A stretch of 64,000 nt of DNA, taken from the NCBI GenBank assembly GCA_030427205.1, contig JAUHXC010000014.1, positions 178,043 through 242,042 on the forward strand, written 5' to 3'. The position numbers and the translations under genes were made by a program. Position 1 is the first letter of the stretch. Every line of letters starts with the position of its first letter. The notes beneath the pieces were generated by a model, which did not search any database, was not told the DNA's origin, and saw only the letters and a program-made list of their open reading frames with translations. Source of the stretch: a bacterium (lineage in GTDB: Bacteria > Myxococcota_A > Bradymonadia > UBA7976 > UBA1532). Of the stretch, positions 8,924-17,653 are shown in pieces.

Positions 8924-10306
8924 ATGATCTCCCCCTCCCGGATCTCGCTGTGCTTCGCCTGCGTCTGGCTCGCGGGCTGCGGCCACCGCGACGGCTTCGG
9001 CTTCGACCTCGGCGTCGCGACACCCGACGCGGCCGCCGTGGGCTGGCCCCGGGGATTCGATCCGCCGGCGGACTGTGGATCGGTGCTCGGGGTGCCGCTC
9101 GACGCATTGTTCGACGCCGACGTGGTGCGCATCGCGCTGCTGCTGCCCGAGAGCGGCCCGGCGGGTGAAGCGGGGCGCGCCATGCGTCAGGCGGTCGCGC
9201 TCGCGCTGGAGGAACTCGCCACAGCGGGCGGCCTGCCCGACGGCCGGCGGGTGGGCGCGCTGGCCTGCGACAGCCGGACCGATCCCGCCCGCGCGTTCGA
9301 CCTCGTCGGCTGGATGGCGAATGACTTCGACGCCCCGGCGGTCATCGGGCCCGGCCTCAGCGCCTCGGTTCTCCTGCTCGACAGCAGCGGGGCGATCGGC
9401 GGGGCGATCGACGGCCCGCTTTTCCTCAGCCCGTCGGCGACCCACCCCGATCTGGCCAGCCTCGACGACGGCGGGCGATTCTGGCGCACGGCGCCCGACG
9501 ACGCCCGACCGGCGCGCGCCCTCGGCGCCTGGATGGCCGGCCGCGCCGAGCGGGTAGCCGTGATCGCCCGCCCCGATCGCTTTGGCGAGGCGCTCTCGGC
9601 GGCGGTCCTCGACGGATTTTGCGGTGGCCCGTGCCCCATCCAGCAGGCGCCGGGCGTCGCCTTCGGCCCCGGCGACGCGGTCGACGACGTCGCCGACACC
9701 GTGGTCGATCTCGCGGTTGATGGGCTGATCCTGCTGGGCTTGCCCGAGGAGTCGATCCCGTTGCTCGGCGCGCTCGTCGATCGGGCGGCTCTGCCCGAGG
9801 CCATCGGGCTCGGTGAGCCGCTGTATGATCCGGCCGTCGTCGCCGCGCTGCCCGAGGCCACCCGATCACGCGTCGGCGGCACCCGCCATGCCCGCGCCGA
9901 CTCGGCGACGGCCGTTGGGTTCGCCGAGCGCTATCGCGCGCGCTGGGGCGCCGCACCGGGCCCCTTCGCGGCCCATGCATACGACGCGACGTGGTTGATC
10001 GTGCACGCGCTGGGCGCGCTGCCGCCGGGCACGCCGATCGATGGCGCAGCGCTGGCGGCGCGGCTGGAGCGGATGTCTGCCGGCGCGGCGATCCCGACGG
10101 GCCCCGAGGGCTGGCGGGCGGGCCAGGCGCTCTTTCGCGATCCGCAGGCCGGGACGTTCGACTTCGACGGGGCGTCGGGGCCGGTCGACTTCGACGGGCG
10201 CGGTGAGCCGGCGACCGCGGTCGAGGGCTGGGGGATTTCGCCCGCAGGCCTCATCGAGGACGCCGGGGTCTGGGCCGACGCCGACGGACGCTATCGGGGC
10301 CCTTGA
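8924..10306 (+). CDS. Periplasmic-binding-protein type 1 (LivJ-like) lipoprotein
   Basis: 460 residues with lipobox WLAGC. The body follows the two-lobe Leu/Ile/Val-binding fold: first strand VRIALLLPESGP, ALALEEL helix, second-lobe segments 'AVIGPGLSAS', 'LSPSATHPDL', 'RVAVIARPDRFGEAL' and AYDATWLIVHAL. The family binds amino acids or other small ligands for ABC import or signalling. No permease or ATPase is adjacent, so it may be a stand-alone sensor or scavenging lipoprotein. GGAGG precedes the ATG by 5 bases. Confidence 0.82.
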   Translation: MISPSRISLCFACVWLAGCGHRDGFGFDLGVATPDAAAVGWPRGFDPPADCGSVLGVPLDALFDADVVRIALLLPESGPAGEAGRAMRQAVALALEELATAGGLPDGRRVGALACDSRTDPARAFDLVGWMANDFDAPAVIGPGLSASVLLLDSSGAIGGAIDGPLFLSPSATHPDLASLDDGGRFWRTAPDDARPARALGAWMAGRAERVAVIARPDRFGEALSAAVLDGFCGGPCPIQQAPGVAFGPGDAVDDVADTVVDLAVDGLILLGLPEESIPLLGALVDRAALPEAIGLGEPLYDPAVVAALPEATRSRVGGTRHARADSATAVGFAERYRARWGAAPGPFAAHAYDATWLIVHALGALPPGTPIDGAALAARLERMSAGAAIPTGPEGWRAGQALFRDPQAGTFDFDGASGPVDFDGRGEPATAVEGWGISPAGLIEDAGVWADADGRYRGP

Positions 10307-10384
10307 AGCTGCGGCGGGGCAGGGGACTGCACTTGCCGCGGGGTGGCGCGCCGGCCTATCGTTCTCGCGACACAGGAGGACACC

Positions 10385-11707
10385 ATGAAGCACGGGTGGA
10401 TGTGGAGCATCGCCGCGGCCGCGCTGCTCACCCTCGGGGGGTGCGCGCCGACCGGTGGCGGCAGCGGGAACGGCAACGGCGACGAGCAGCCCCCGGCGAT
10501 GCAGCCGCCGCCGGCGGAGCTGATCGAGGGCCTCACGTCGATCACCGTGACCATGCGCCCGGCCTACGATCTGGTCGTCGGCCTGCCGCGTGATTTTCAC
10601 GCCGAGGGCCTCTACGAAGACGGCTCGGTCCAGGAACTGACCGCGGACGTGACCTGGAGTGCCTCCGACCCGTCGGTGCTGACCTTCGACGACACCGAGA
10701 ACCCGGGGCGCGCCACGGTACACGCCGCGCCGGCGGGCACGCTGACGGTCACCGCGACCCTCGGCGAGTCGAGCGGCACGCTGACCATCGGCGATGAGTG
10801 CGACTACCCGGCCTTCACCTCGAACATCGTCACCGGCGCCACCATGCCGGCCCTCGAGTGGGATCTGGCCCGTCTGCCCGACGGCAGCCGGGGCGGCTTC
10901 AGCCTGCGCGACATCTACTGCGGCGAGGCCGAGGGCCCGCAGCCGTCGGTCTTCGTCTTCGTGCTCGGCGCCAACTGGTGCGGCGCCTGCACCCATCACA
11001 TGGGCGAGCTGGCCCGGGAGGCCGACGCCCTGCGCGAGGCCGGCGGGCAGTTCGTCTTCGTCGGCGTCGAGAACCTGAACTACGAGGCCTCGAGCACCGA
11101 CGAGGCCCTGCGCACGCTCAGCGGCGCGGCGGGTCAGGCGCCGGTCTACATCGTCGGCGACGGCGATACGGGCGGGGTCATCGCCGGCAGCGGCGCCTTC
11201 ACCTCGCTGCCGTCGGTGGTGGTCGTGCGCACCCGCGACATGAAGGTGATCGCCGACAACGGCACCGGCGCGAGCGGGCTGGACTTCCTCGCGGTCGCCG
11301 CCGACCCCGACGCGGGCTGGGAGAATCCGCCGCCGCCGATGATCGAGAGCCGCTGCGAGCCCGGCCAGGACGAAGAGCTCGAGCCCAATAACAGCCCGGC
11401 GGAGGCGGCGCCCATCGGCGCCGGCACCATCCAGGGCGGTGTCTGCGACGAGCACCCCGACTTCTATCTGGTCGACATCGCCGGTCCGTGGCGGCTGAGC
11501 CTCGACTTCAGCCACGCGGTGGGCAACCTCGACGTCTACGCCTGGGACGGCGCGGGCGACGCGCCGCTGCGGGTCGACAACCGTGTCGTCGGCAGCTACA
11601 GCACCGAGGACGGCGAGACCTTCGAGCACGCCGGCCAGACCCTGATCCGCGTCGGCGGCTTCCGCCACGAGTCGGCGCCGTACACCCTCACCGTCGAGGC
11701 CCTCTGA
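10385..11707 (+). CDS. Lipoprotein with Big2, thioredoxin-like and PPC-type domains
   Basis: 440 residues from ATG 10385 (ACAGGAGGA just upstream). Order: lipobox TLGGC; Gly/Asn spacer; a bacterial Ig-like Big2 domain (about 50-140, ending in TVTATLGESSGTLTI); a thioredoxin-like domain with redox motif CGAC at 199-202 (NWCGACTHHM) and cis-Pro-type loop SLPSVVV; then a PPC/pre-peptidase-like beta domain starting ELEPNNSPAEAAPI. The CxxC implies disulfide exchange at the cell surface or in the periplasm. I do not know another family with this order. Confidence 0.82.
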   Translation: MKHGWMWSIAAAALLTLGGCAPTGGGSGNGNGDEQPPAMQPPPAELIEGLTSITVTMRPAYDLVVGLPRDFHAEGLYEDGSVQELTADVTWSASDPSVLTFDDTENPGRATVHAAPAGTLTVTATLGESSGTLTIGDECDYPAFTSNIVTGATMPALEWDLARLPDGSRGGFSLRDIYCGEAEGPQPSVFVFVLGANWCGACTHHMGELAREADALREAGGQFVFVGVENLNYEASSTDEALRTLSGAAGQAPVYIVGDGDTGGVIAGSGAFTSLPSVVVVRTRDMKVIADNGTGASGLDFLAVAADPDAGWENPPPPMIESRCEPGQDEELEPNNSPAEAAPIGAGTIQGGVCDEHPDFYLVDIAGPWRLSLDFSHAVGNLDVYAWDGAGDAPLRVDNRVVGSYSTEDGETFEHAGQTLIRVGGFRHESAPYTLTVEAL

Positions 11708-11735
11708 CGCCGTCGGCGTCCGCCCGCCCCGCGCC

Positions 11736-13940
11736 TCATCGCTGCTCGATGACCGTCACCTGCCAGCTCCTGGGATGCATGCCCAGCGCCAGCCGTCGAC
11801 CATCCTCCGAGAAGCGCGCCGAGATGTACTCCCCGAGCGGCTGATCGGTGATCCCGGCGATCGGGATCCGGCGATCGGTCTCGACCTCGACGAGCAGCGG
11901 CTCGATGCCCAGCCGGAAGAAGAAGAGCCAGCGGCCGTCCTTCGAGATCTGCAGCGTCGAGGGCACGTCGGGCACCCAGCCGGCGCCGCGGGTATCGAAG
12001 ACGAGGCGCCGCGCCTCGCTCGCCGATCCGTTGGTCAGATCGCCGATCTCGACCACGCAGCGGGCCGGGCCGCAGTATTCCCAGGCGCCGCGCGCGCCGT
12101 CGATCATCCACGCCTGGGTCATCTCGCCGTCCTCGATGCGCTGCGGCACCGGTCGGCTGCCCGCCGGCACCGGGGCGTCGCCGGTCACGTCGAGCACCTC
12201 CAGCGCGTCGCGGGTATGGACCACGATGTGCCGGCCGACCACCCGCACCCCGCGTTGGTCGAACGCGGTCGGCGTAGAGCTCGACCAGCGCTTGCGACCG
12301 GTCGCGGCGTCGTAGGCGGTGCTCGTGCCGTCGAAGTCGTCGGTGATGACCGTCTGGCCGTCGCCGCTCAGGCCCGACATCCAGCCCTGGTCGTGCTTGA
12401 TGCGGGCCGTGCGGCGCCAGCGGCTGCCCGCGCGCTCGAAGACATAGCTCGTGCCGCCGTAGACCCGCGCGTGCATCCGCTCGCCGCCGATCTCGAGCGC
12501 CTGCACGTCTTTGCCGAGCCCCTTGGAGATCCAGCGTCGCTTGCCCGACTTCACGTCGTAGACCCGCACCTTGTCGTCGTTGCCGCCCACCGCGAGCCGC
12601 TCACCGGCCGGATCGACGAAGGCCACCGGATCGGCGGTGCCCGGGCGCTTGCTGCCCGAGGTCCGGGCCGACTCGGGGTGAGCGTCGAAGGTCTTCACGA
12701 CCCGCCAGGGGCCGGGGTCGGTCGGAGCAGCGGGCTTCACCTCGCCGCCGGCGAGCGGCTTGCGCACGACCGGCGCGGGGCCGGGGCCGGGCAGCGCGAC
12801 GGCGTAGACCCGCCCGTCATACGTCGATACGTAGGCCCGGGTCCGATCGACGGCCAGCGCCGTCGGCGCCTTGCGCAGCGGCAGGCGCCCCACCGGTCGG
12901 CCGTCCTTGCGATCGAGCAGGTAGGCGAAGTCGTCCGCGCCGGTCGAGCCGAAGGCGGTCCAGAGCCAGTCGCCGGCGTGCACCGGCGCGCCTCGACTCA
13001 CCAGGGCCGGGCTGCGCCAGCGGGGCTCGCCGGTCAGGCTGTGGGCGAAGACCCAGCTGTCGGGGGACGGGTCGAGGTTGTGGGCGGTGATGTGCGCGGT
13101 CGAGAAATACAGCGTCTCGCCGACCACCAGCGCGCCGGTGAGCGGGTGGGCCGGCACGCCGTCGCCGCCGGTGGGCAGACAGATCGACGACGGCCCGTCG
13201 TCGGCGCCGAGGCGATGCAGGCAGATCTGCTCGCTGGCGAAGCCGCGGTTCAGGTGCCGGGCGACGGCGTAGCCCGAGCCCGCCGCGAGAAAGCGGACCA
13301 GCTCGCGATCGGCCGTCGGCAGCGGGGTGACGGCGCCGGTCGCGCAGTGCACCGCCGCGAGCCGCCCGGGCCAGACCCCGAAGCCGCTCGGGGTGGCGGT
13401 GAAGACGTACGCATCGCCCGCGCCGACCACCGGGCCCGGCACCGGCGAGCGCCACAAGAGCGCGCCGTTCTTGGGGTCGAAGGCGCTCGCGACCAGCGTG
13501 CCCATGCCCCGATGGGTGACCACCACCGCCCGGTGGCGCACGCAGTCGGCCATCCCCGCCGGCACCGCGGAGAGCTCGGCGCTCCAGGCCTCACGGCCGT
13601 CGTCGAGATCGTAGGCGAAGACCTCGGGCTCGCCGGGCCAGGTGACCACCACCCGCTCGCCGTCGACGGCGAGGGACGGCCGATCGACGCCGCCCCGCTG
13701 CCGAGGCTGCTTGCGCCAGACCCGTCGGCCGGTCCGGGCGTCGAGCACGACGAGATCGCCCTGCCAGGTCAAAGCCGCCAGCCGATCGGCCGCGGCCACG
13801 AGCACCGGCGCGCCGGCCGGTTCGCTGACCGTCTTCGACCACAGAGCGTTCAACTTGGGGGCGTCGGGCGCCTCGGCGGCCAGCGCCGGGACACCGATGA
13901 GGCAGATGGCGGCCAAGGCCGCCCGGAGATGCGTCTTCAT
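11736..13940 (-). CDS. Exported PQQ/WD-like beta-propeller protein
   Basis: 734 residues from ATG 13940. A signal peptide (ending ALAAEA) is followed by repeated propeller blades of the PQQ type: 'LVVLDARTGRRVWR', 'VFAYDLDDGREAWS', 'AFDPKNGALLWRS', 'LLDRKDGRPVGR', 'VRVYDVKSGKRRW', 'TAYDAATGRKRW'. The residues needed for a PQQ dehydrogenase are not apparent, so it is more likely a scaffold of BamB/propeller type. A Lys/Pro linker near the middle suggests two propellers. Convergent with the Big2-thioredoxin gene. Confidence 0.8.
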   Translation of the reverse strand: MKTHLRAALAAICLIGVPALAAEAPDAPKLNALWSKTVSEPAGAPVLVAAADRLAALTWQGDLVVLDARTGRRVWRKQPRQRGGVDRPSLAVDGERVVVTWPGEPEVFAYDLDDGREAWSAELSAVPAGMADCVRHRAVVVTHRGMGTLVASAFDPKNGALLWRSPVPGPVVGAGDAYVFTATPSGFGVWPGRLAAVHCATGAVTPLPTADRELVRFLAAGSGYAVARHLNRGFASEQICLHRLGADDGPSSICLPTGGDGVPAHPLTGALVVGETLYFSTAHITAHNLDPSPDSWVFAHSLTGEPRWRSPALVSRGAPVHAGDWLWTAFGSTGADDFAYLLDRKDGRPVGRLPLRKAPTALAVDRTRAYVSTYDGRVYAVALPGPGPAPVVRKPLAGGEVKPAAPTDPGPWRVVKTFDAHPESARTSGSKRPGTADPVAFVDPAGERLAVGGNDDKVRVYDVKSGKRRWISKGLGKDVQALEIGGERMHARVYGGTSYVFERAGSRWRRTARIKHDQGWMSGLSGDGQTVITDDFDGTSTAYDAATGRKRWSSSTPTAFDQRGVRVVGRHIVVHTRDALEVLDVTGDAPVPAGSRPVPQRIEDGEMTQAWMIDGARGAWEYCGPARCVVEIGDLTNGSASEARRLVFDTRGAGWVPDVPSTLQISKDGRWLFFFRLGIEPLLVEVETDRRIPIAGITDQPLGEYISARFSEDGRRLALGMHPRSWQVTVIEQR

Positions 13941-14039
13941 GGGGACTCCCGATACGGAACGTGGCCTCGACCCCACGGAATGTAGGGCAGGAGCCCGCGC
14001 TCTGCCACAGTCGAGGGCCTCGAAACCCGTGTGTCACGT

Positions 14040-14055
14040 TGGCATGCACATTGCT
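14040..14055 (+). promoter_or_regulatory. Candidate sigma-54 (-24/-12) promoter
   Basis: TGGCAT-N5-TTGCT matches the -24/-12 consensus (TGGCAC-N5-TTGCW) at all but one position and with exact spacing. It points to the gene at 14196. Transcription would begin near 14066, placing the 16-bp repeats in the leader. Confidence 0.4.
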
Positions 14056-14063
14056 TTATACAG

Positions 14064-14127
14064 CATCGATTGCAGTCAGCATCGATTGCAGTCGACATCG
14101 ATTGCAGTCGACATCGATTGCAGTGTC
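14064..14127. repeat. Four tandem 16-bp repeats (iteron-like)
   Basis: Copies of CATCGATTGCAGTCGA begin at 14064, 14080, 14096 and 14112, exactly 16 bp apart; the first 13 bases are identical in all four. The unit contains the palindrome ATCGAT, and the junctions create GTCGAC. A lone half copy (ATCGATTG) recurs at about 14179. On the minus strand the array sits just upstream of a TATAAA box toward the propeller gene. The regular array suggests binding sites for one regulator serving one or both divergent genes. Confidence 0.85.
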
Positions 14128-14152
14128 GTGCGGTGTGCGCACAGTACGACTC

Positions 14153-14170
14153 GGCCCCGCCATCGGGGCC
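14153..14170. promoter_or_regulatory. Perfect 7-bp hairpin in divergent gap
   Basis: GGCCCCG CCAT CGGGGCC, directly downstream of the 16-bp repeat array and 25 bp before the ATG at 14196. It could form a leader hairpin or an attenuating structure. Confidence 0.35.
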
Positions 14171-14195
14171 TCGAGATATCGATTGGAGGTCGACC

Positions 14196-14702
14196 ATGAT
14201 CCGTTTCACCTGCATCGCCGCCGCCTTGTCGATTCTGGCCGCCGCGCCCGCGTCGGCGGACCTGCCCGCGACCGAGAGACAGGCCCGCCCCGCCGAGATC
14301 GAGCCCGCCGTCGCCGACCCCGGCGCCATACTCGGGGCCCGGCTGGAGGCTTTGGGCACCTTCCGGCCGCTGGGCGATGACTTCGACCTCGCCATCCGTG
14401 GCCTCTTCAGGGCGAGCGGGGCCGAGAGCTTCCGCCGTTGGCGCACCACCGCCGATACCCTCGCCGAGGCCGCCGACAAGCTGCCCTTGCATCGGATCGT
14501 CGTCGTCGCCCGGGCGTCCAGCCATCGGGCGTCGGCCGTCTCCGAGGCCGAGCAGCGGGCGCGCGCCTTCGTCGACGCGCTGACGGCGCGCGGCGTCGAG
14601 CCGGCCCGCATCACGACCGAGGTCGCGGCGCGGGACCCCGGCGGGGTCGAGCTGCAGATCCGGTTCGAGCGGCGCCTGGCCGGACCGCCCATCGGCAGTT
14701 GA
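14196..14702 (+). CDS. Small exported protein with degenerate OmpA-C-like domain
   Basis: 168 residues from ATG 14196 (GGAGG 6 bases upstream). Signal peptide ending in PASA/DLP. The C-terminal half (about 105-168) has the shape of an OmpA/MotB peptidoglycan-binding domain: strand HRIVVVARASS, helix AEQRARAFVDAL, 'GVEPARITTEV', final strand VELQIRF. The key Asp and Arg contacts are poorly preserved, so binding is uncertain. Confidence 0.65.
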   Translation: MIRFTCIAAALSILAAAPASADLPATERQARPAEIEPAVADPGAILGARLEALGTFRPLGDDFDLAIRGLFRASGAESFRRWRTTADTLAEAADKLPLHRIVVVARASSHRASAVSEAEQRARAFVDALTARGVEPARITTEVAARDPGGVELQIRFERRLAGPPIGS

Positions 14703-14751
14703 CCCACGGCCGCGGTTGAAGCCGGCCACCGGCCTCGGGCATCCTCGCCCG

Positions 14752-15699
14752 GTGATCCCCCCGCGCATCGCCGTTGTGTTCGGCACCGCTCTGGTGCTGT
14801 GGGCGCCGCCCGCCTCTGCCGAGCTGCGCGTGCGCCTCGACTCGGGGGTCGTCGACCGCTGCCCCGACCCGCAGACCATCGACCAACGGTGGCAGGCCCG
14901 CTCCAGCAGCGACGCGCTCGTCGAGCTGCACGTCGTGCCCGTGGGCGGCCGTCTCTTGGGGGTCGTGCGCGCCGCGCCGCGCGGATCCCCGCCCGCGGCC
15001 CGTCGTCTGCGGGCAGAGCGGGACGGTTGCTCGGCGCTGATCGACGCCCTGCTGACATCGGCCGCCCTGCTCACCGCGACGATCGAGCTGCCCGCCCCGC
15101 CCGAGCCGCCGTCGGCCGAGCCGCCGCCGGCCGAGCCGCCGCCGGCCGAGCCACAGCCGGCCGCGCCGCCCCCGCCGACGATCGACGACAGCCCGGCGAC
15201 GACGCTGAACGATGGCGGCGGCCCCTGGCGCTGGCTCGCCGGCGCGCGGGGCGACGTCGGCACGGCGCCGAGCGCCACGATCGCCGGCGAGTTCGGACTC
15301 TCCCATCGCTGGCCGCTCGCGAGTGTCGGCGGCGCGCTGCACATCGGCGCGACGCCCACGGCCGACGTCGGCACCGGGCAGGTCGCCGTCGAGCGCTACG
15401 CCGTCGGGTTGCACGGCTGCTGGCATCCCTCGGTGGTCGCCCTGTGCGGCTTCGGCCGGGCGGGCGCGGTGGCGCTGCGGCCCAGCGCGCTCGACGGCGC
15501 CGACGTGGTCGAGCCGATGGTCGACGCCGGGCTGCGGGCCATCTGGCGACTGCCCCTCGACGATGCATGGGCGCTGCTCGTCGACGCCGAGATCTCCGCG
15601 CCGCTGAGGCGTTTGCAGCTCAACGTCGACGGCGCGCCGAGCTGGCTCGCCGCGCCCATCGCCGGCGGCGGCGGGGTGGCGCTACAATGGGCCCCGTGA
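14752..15699 (+). CDS. Exported/outer-membrane protein preceding ECF sigma factor
   Basis: 315 residues from GTG 14752; a TTG at 14716 is a longer alternative, but the signal peptide (FGTALVLWAPPASA) fits the GTG. An N-terminal domain with two Cys (to about 110) is joined by a Pro/Glu-rich linker built from PPAEPPPAEP to a C-terminal part with alternating strands ('LASVGGALHIGATPT', 'ERYAVGLHGCWHPS', 'ALLVDAEISAPLRR') that could be a small beta-barrel. It overlaps the sigma factor start, so it is probably in the same transcript. Family not identified. Confidence 0.65.
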   Translation: MIPPRIAVVFGTALVLWAPPASAELRVRLDSGVVDRCPDPQTIDQRWQARSSSDALVELHVVPVGGRLLGVVRAAPRGSPPAARRLRAERDGCSALIDALLTSAALLTATIELPAPPEPPSAEPPPAEPPPAEPQPAAPPPPTIDDSPATTLNDGGGPWRWLAGARGDVGTAPSATIAGEFGLSHRWPLASVGGALHIGATPTADVGTGQVAVERYAVGLHGCWHPSVVALCGFGRAGAVALRPSALDGADVVEPMVDAGLRAIWRLPLDDAWALLVDAEISAPLRRLQLNVDGAPSWLAAPIAGGGGVALQWAP

Positions 15700-16310
15700 G
15701 CCCGCCTGCGGAAAAAATCGATCGCTCGGTGAAGGATCATCACCCCGACCCGCAATACTCCGACGTGAACGCTGTTGCTCACCCCGATCCGCCGCCGCGA
15801 CCGTCGCTGACGGCTATCTATCGCGAGAACTTCCGGATCGTCTGGAGCACGCTGGCCCGACTCGGGGTGCGCCGGGCCGAGCTGGAAGACGCGACCCAGG
15901 AGGTCTTTCTCGTCGTGCACCGCCGCCTGCCCGATTACGATCCCCGCCGGCCGATCCGGCCGTGGCTGCTCGGCATCACCTACCGGGTGGCCACCGCCGA
16001 GCGCCGCCGGGCCCGCCACCATCGGGAGGAGCTGACCGACGATCCGCGCAAGGGCGCCGTCAGCGGCAATACCCCCGAGGCGGAGGTGATCGCCCGGCGG
16101 CGGGCCGATCGCATCCACCGGGCGCTGCAGACGCTCGATGCCGAGCGGCGGGCGGTGTTCGTGATGTACGAGATGCAAGGCATCGCCTGCACCGAGATCG
16201 CCGAAGCCCTCGGCATCCCGGTCAATACGGCGTACTCGCGGCTGCGGGTGGCGCGGGAGCGGTTTCGGCGGGCGGTCGACGCGCTGCGGACCGAGGGAGA
16301 GGTGTCATGA
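15687..16310 (+). CDS. ECF-type RNA polymerase sigma factor
   Basis: 207 residues from ATG 15687; a GTG at 15696 overlapping the upstream stop (GTGA) is an equally good start. Region 2 is visible as LEDATQEVFLVVHRRLPDYD and RPWLLGITYRVATAERRR; region 4 as LDAERRAVFVMYEMQG with the helix-turn-helix 'IAEALGIPVNTAYSRLRVAR'. It directs transcription of an extracytoplasmic-stress or surface regulon. The next gene overlaps it and has a membrane segment, so it may act as anti-sigma factor although no zinc motif is visible. Confidence 0.93.
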   Translation: MGPVSPPAEKIDRSVKDHHPDPQYSDVNAVAHPDPPPRPSLTAIYRENFRIVWSTLARLGVRRAELEDATQEVFLVVHRRLPDYDPRRPIRPWLLGITYRVATAERRRARHHREELTDDPRKGAVSGNTPEAEVIARRRADRIHRALQTLDAERRAVFVMYEMQGIACTEIAEALGIPVNTAYSRLRVARERFRRAVDALRTEGEVS

Positions 16311-17653
16311 GCGAACCGGTCGACGACCGCGCCGCGTGGCGCGATCCGGCGCTCGAGCTGGATTTCGCGGCGGAGGCGAGCCTGATCGAGCCCCCGCCGG
16401 GGGCGGAAGATCGGGTGCTGGCGGCGATCCTCGCCGGGGTCACCGCCGGCGCAGCGCTCGGCGCGGCGGGCGCGGCCCAGGCGGCGAGCGCGGCAGGCGC
16501 GAGCGGCGCGACGGCGGGCAGCGCTGCCGTGAGTGGCGCTGTGGCGAGCGGCGCGGCGGGCGGTTCAGCGGCGAGCGTGGCCGGCGCAGCGGTCGGCGGC
16601 GCAGCGGTCGGCGGCGCAGCGGTCGGCGGCGCGGCGGTCGGCGGCGCCATCAGCGCGGGCGCGGCCGGCGGACTCTGGCTCAAGGGAGTGGTGCTCACGG
16701 TGCTGCTCGGCGGCGGCGCAGCGGTCGTGACGACCGTCCAGCAGGCCGATCCGCTGCCCGCACCCGAGGCGCCCGCGGCGGCGGAGGCACCGACCCCGGC
16801 CGAGGCTTCCGTGACACCCGACCGGACGGCCGTCCAGCGCGATACCCGGACCGAGCAGGCGCCCGCTGTCGATACGCCCACCGTCGCTCTGCCCGCTGCG
16901 TCGACGGCCCCGTCGGCGTCGGCGGCGCCGCTCCCGGCGCCCGAGGCGGCGCGGCCGGTCGCGAACGATCCATCCGAACGGCCGGCTCGCCCGCGGGCCG
17001 ACCGGGGTGACGCGGCCGCCGCGGCCGCCGCTCGACGGCCCGCGGCGCGCCGTATCGACCGTGCTCCGGTCGAGGCCGGGCCCGACCCGCGGCCCGTCGC
17101 GCCCCCTGTCGATCCGCCGCGCGTGGCGACGGAGACGCCCGCCGTGCAGTCCCCGAGCGCCGCGCCCGCGCCGACCCGGGCTGTGACCCGGGCCGCGAGC
17201 CGGGCTGCGACCCGTAAACCGGCGGTGGCTCAGCCCGAGCGCGCGGATGCGCCGCCGACGGTCGCCGAGGCGGTGGATACCCCGAGCGCACCGCTCCCGG
17301 CGACCGCCCCCGAGGCTGTTTCGCCGACCGCAGACGGCTCTCCCATCGTCGACATCGCGCCGACCCCGATGCCCGATCCGGCCCTCACCGCCGAGTCGAC
17401 GCTGCTCGAAGAGGCCCGCAGCGCGCTCGCTCGGGGTGATCATCGAGCCGCGCTGGCCCACCTGGCGACCCACCGCACCCGCTTCCCCGGCGGCCGGTTG
17501 ATCCAGGAGCGCGCCGTGCTCGACATCCAGGTGCTCGTGGCCGTCGGTCGGATCGACGAGGCGCGGCGCCGGGCGGGGGTCTTCCTCGACCGCTATCCCG
17601 ACAGCCCCTTCCGGGGCGTGCTGGCGCCGATCGTTCAGACCGAGACCCCATGA
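16307..17653 (+). CDS. Membrane protein with Ala/Gly repeats, Pro-rich region and TPR-like tail
   Basis: 448 residues starting in a 4-base ATGA overlap with the sigma gene. A short cytosolic acidic segment is followed by an Ala/Gly-rich stretch (about 45-120) containing four AVGGA repeats, a transmembrane helix (GLWLKGVVLTVLLGGGAAVV), a long Pro/Ala/Arg periplasmic region, and a C-terminal TPR-like domain (LLEEARSALARGDHRAALAHLATHR). Myxococcota often pair an ECF sigma factor with such a protein, probably as its membrane-bound regulator; that role is inferred from position. Confidence 0.78.
   Translation: MSEPVDDRAAWRDPALELDFAAEASLIEPPPGAEDRVLAAILAGVTAGAALGAAGAAQAASAAGASGATAGSAAVSGAVASGAAGGSAASVAGAAVGGAAVGGAAVGGAAVGGAISAGAAGGLWLKGVVLTVLLGGGAAVVTTVQQADPLPAPEAPAAAEAPTPAEASVTPDRTAVQRDTRTEQAPAVDTPTVALPAASTAPSASAAPLPAPEAARPVANDPSERPARPRADRGDAAAAAAARRPAARRIDRAPVEAGPDPRPVAPPVDPPRVATETPAVQSPSAAPAPTRAVTRAASRAATRKPAVAQPERADAPPTVAEAVDTPSAPLPATAPEAVSPTADGSPIVDIAPTPMPDPALTAESTLLEEARSALARGDHRAALAHLATHRTRFPGGRLIQERAVLDIQVLVAVGRIDEARRRAGVFLDRYPDSPFRGVLAPIVQTETP
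16586..16645 (+). repeat. Four 15-bp in-frame tandem repeats
   Basis: GCAGCGGTCGGCGGC is repeated four times in phase (the fourth with one A-to-G change), encoding AVGGA units just before the transmembrane helix. A multiple-of-three unit lets copy number vary without frameshift. Confidence 0.85.

Noticed and set aside
11775..13985. Plus-strand open frame of 736 aa
   Set aside because: Antisense of the propeller protein, low-complexity and lacking a family match.
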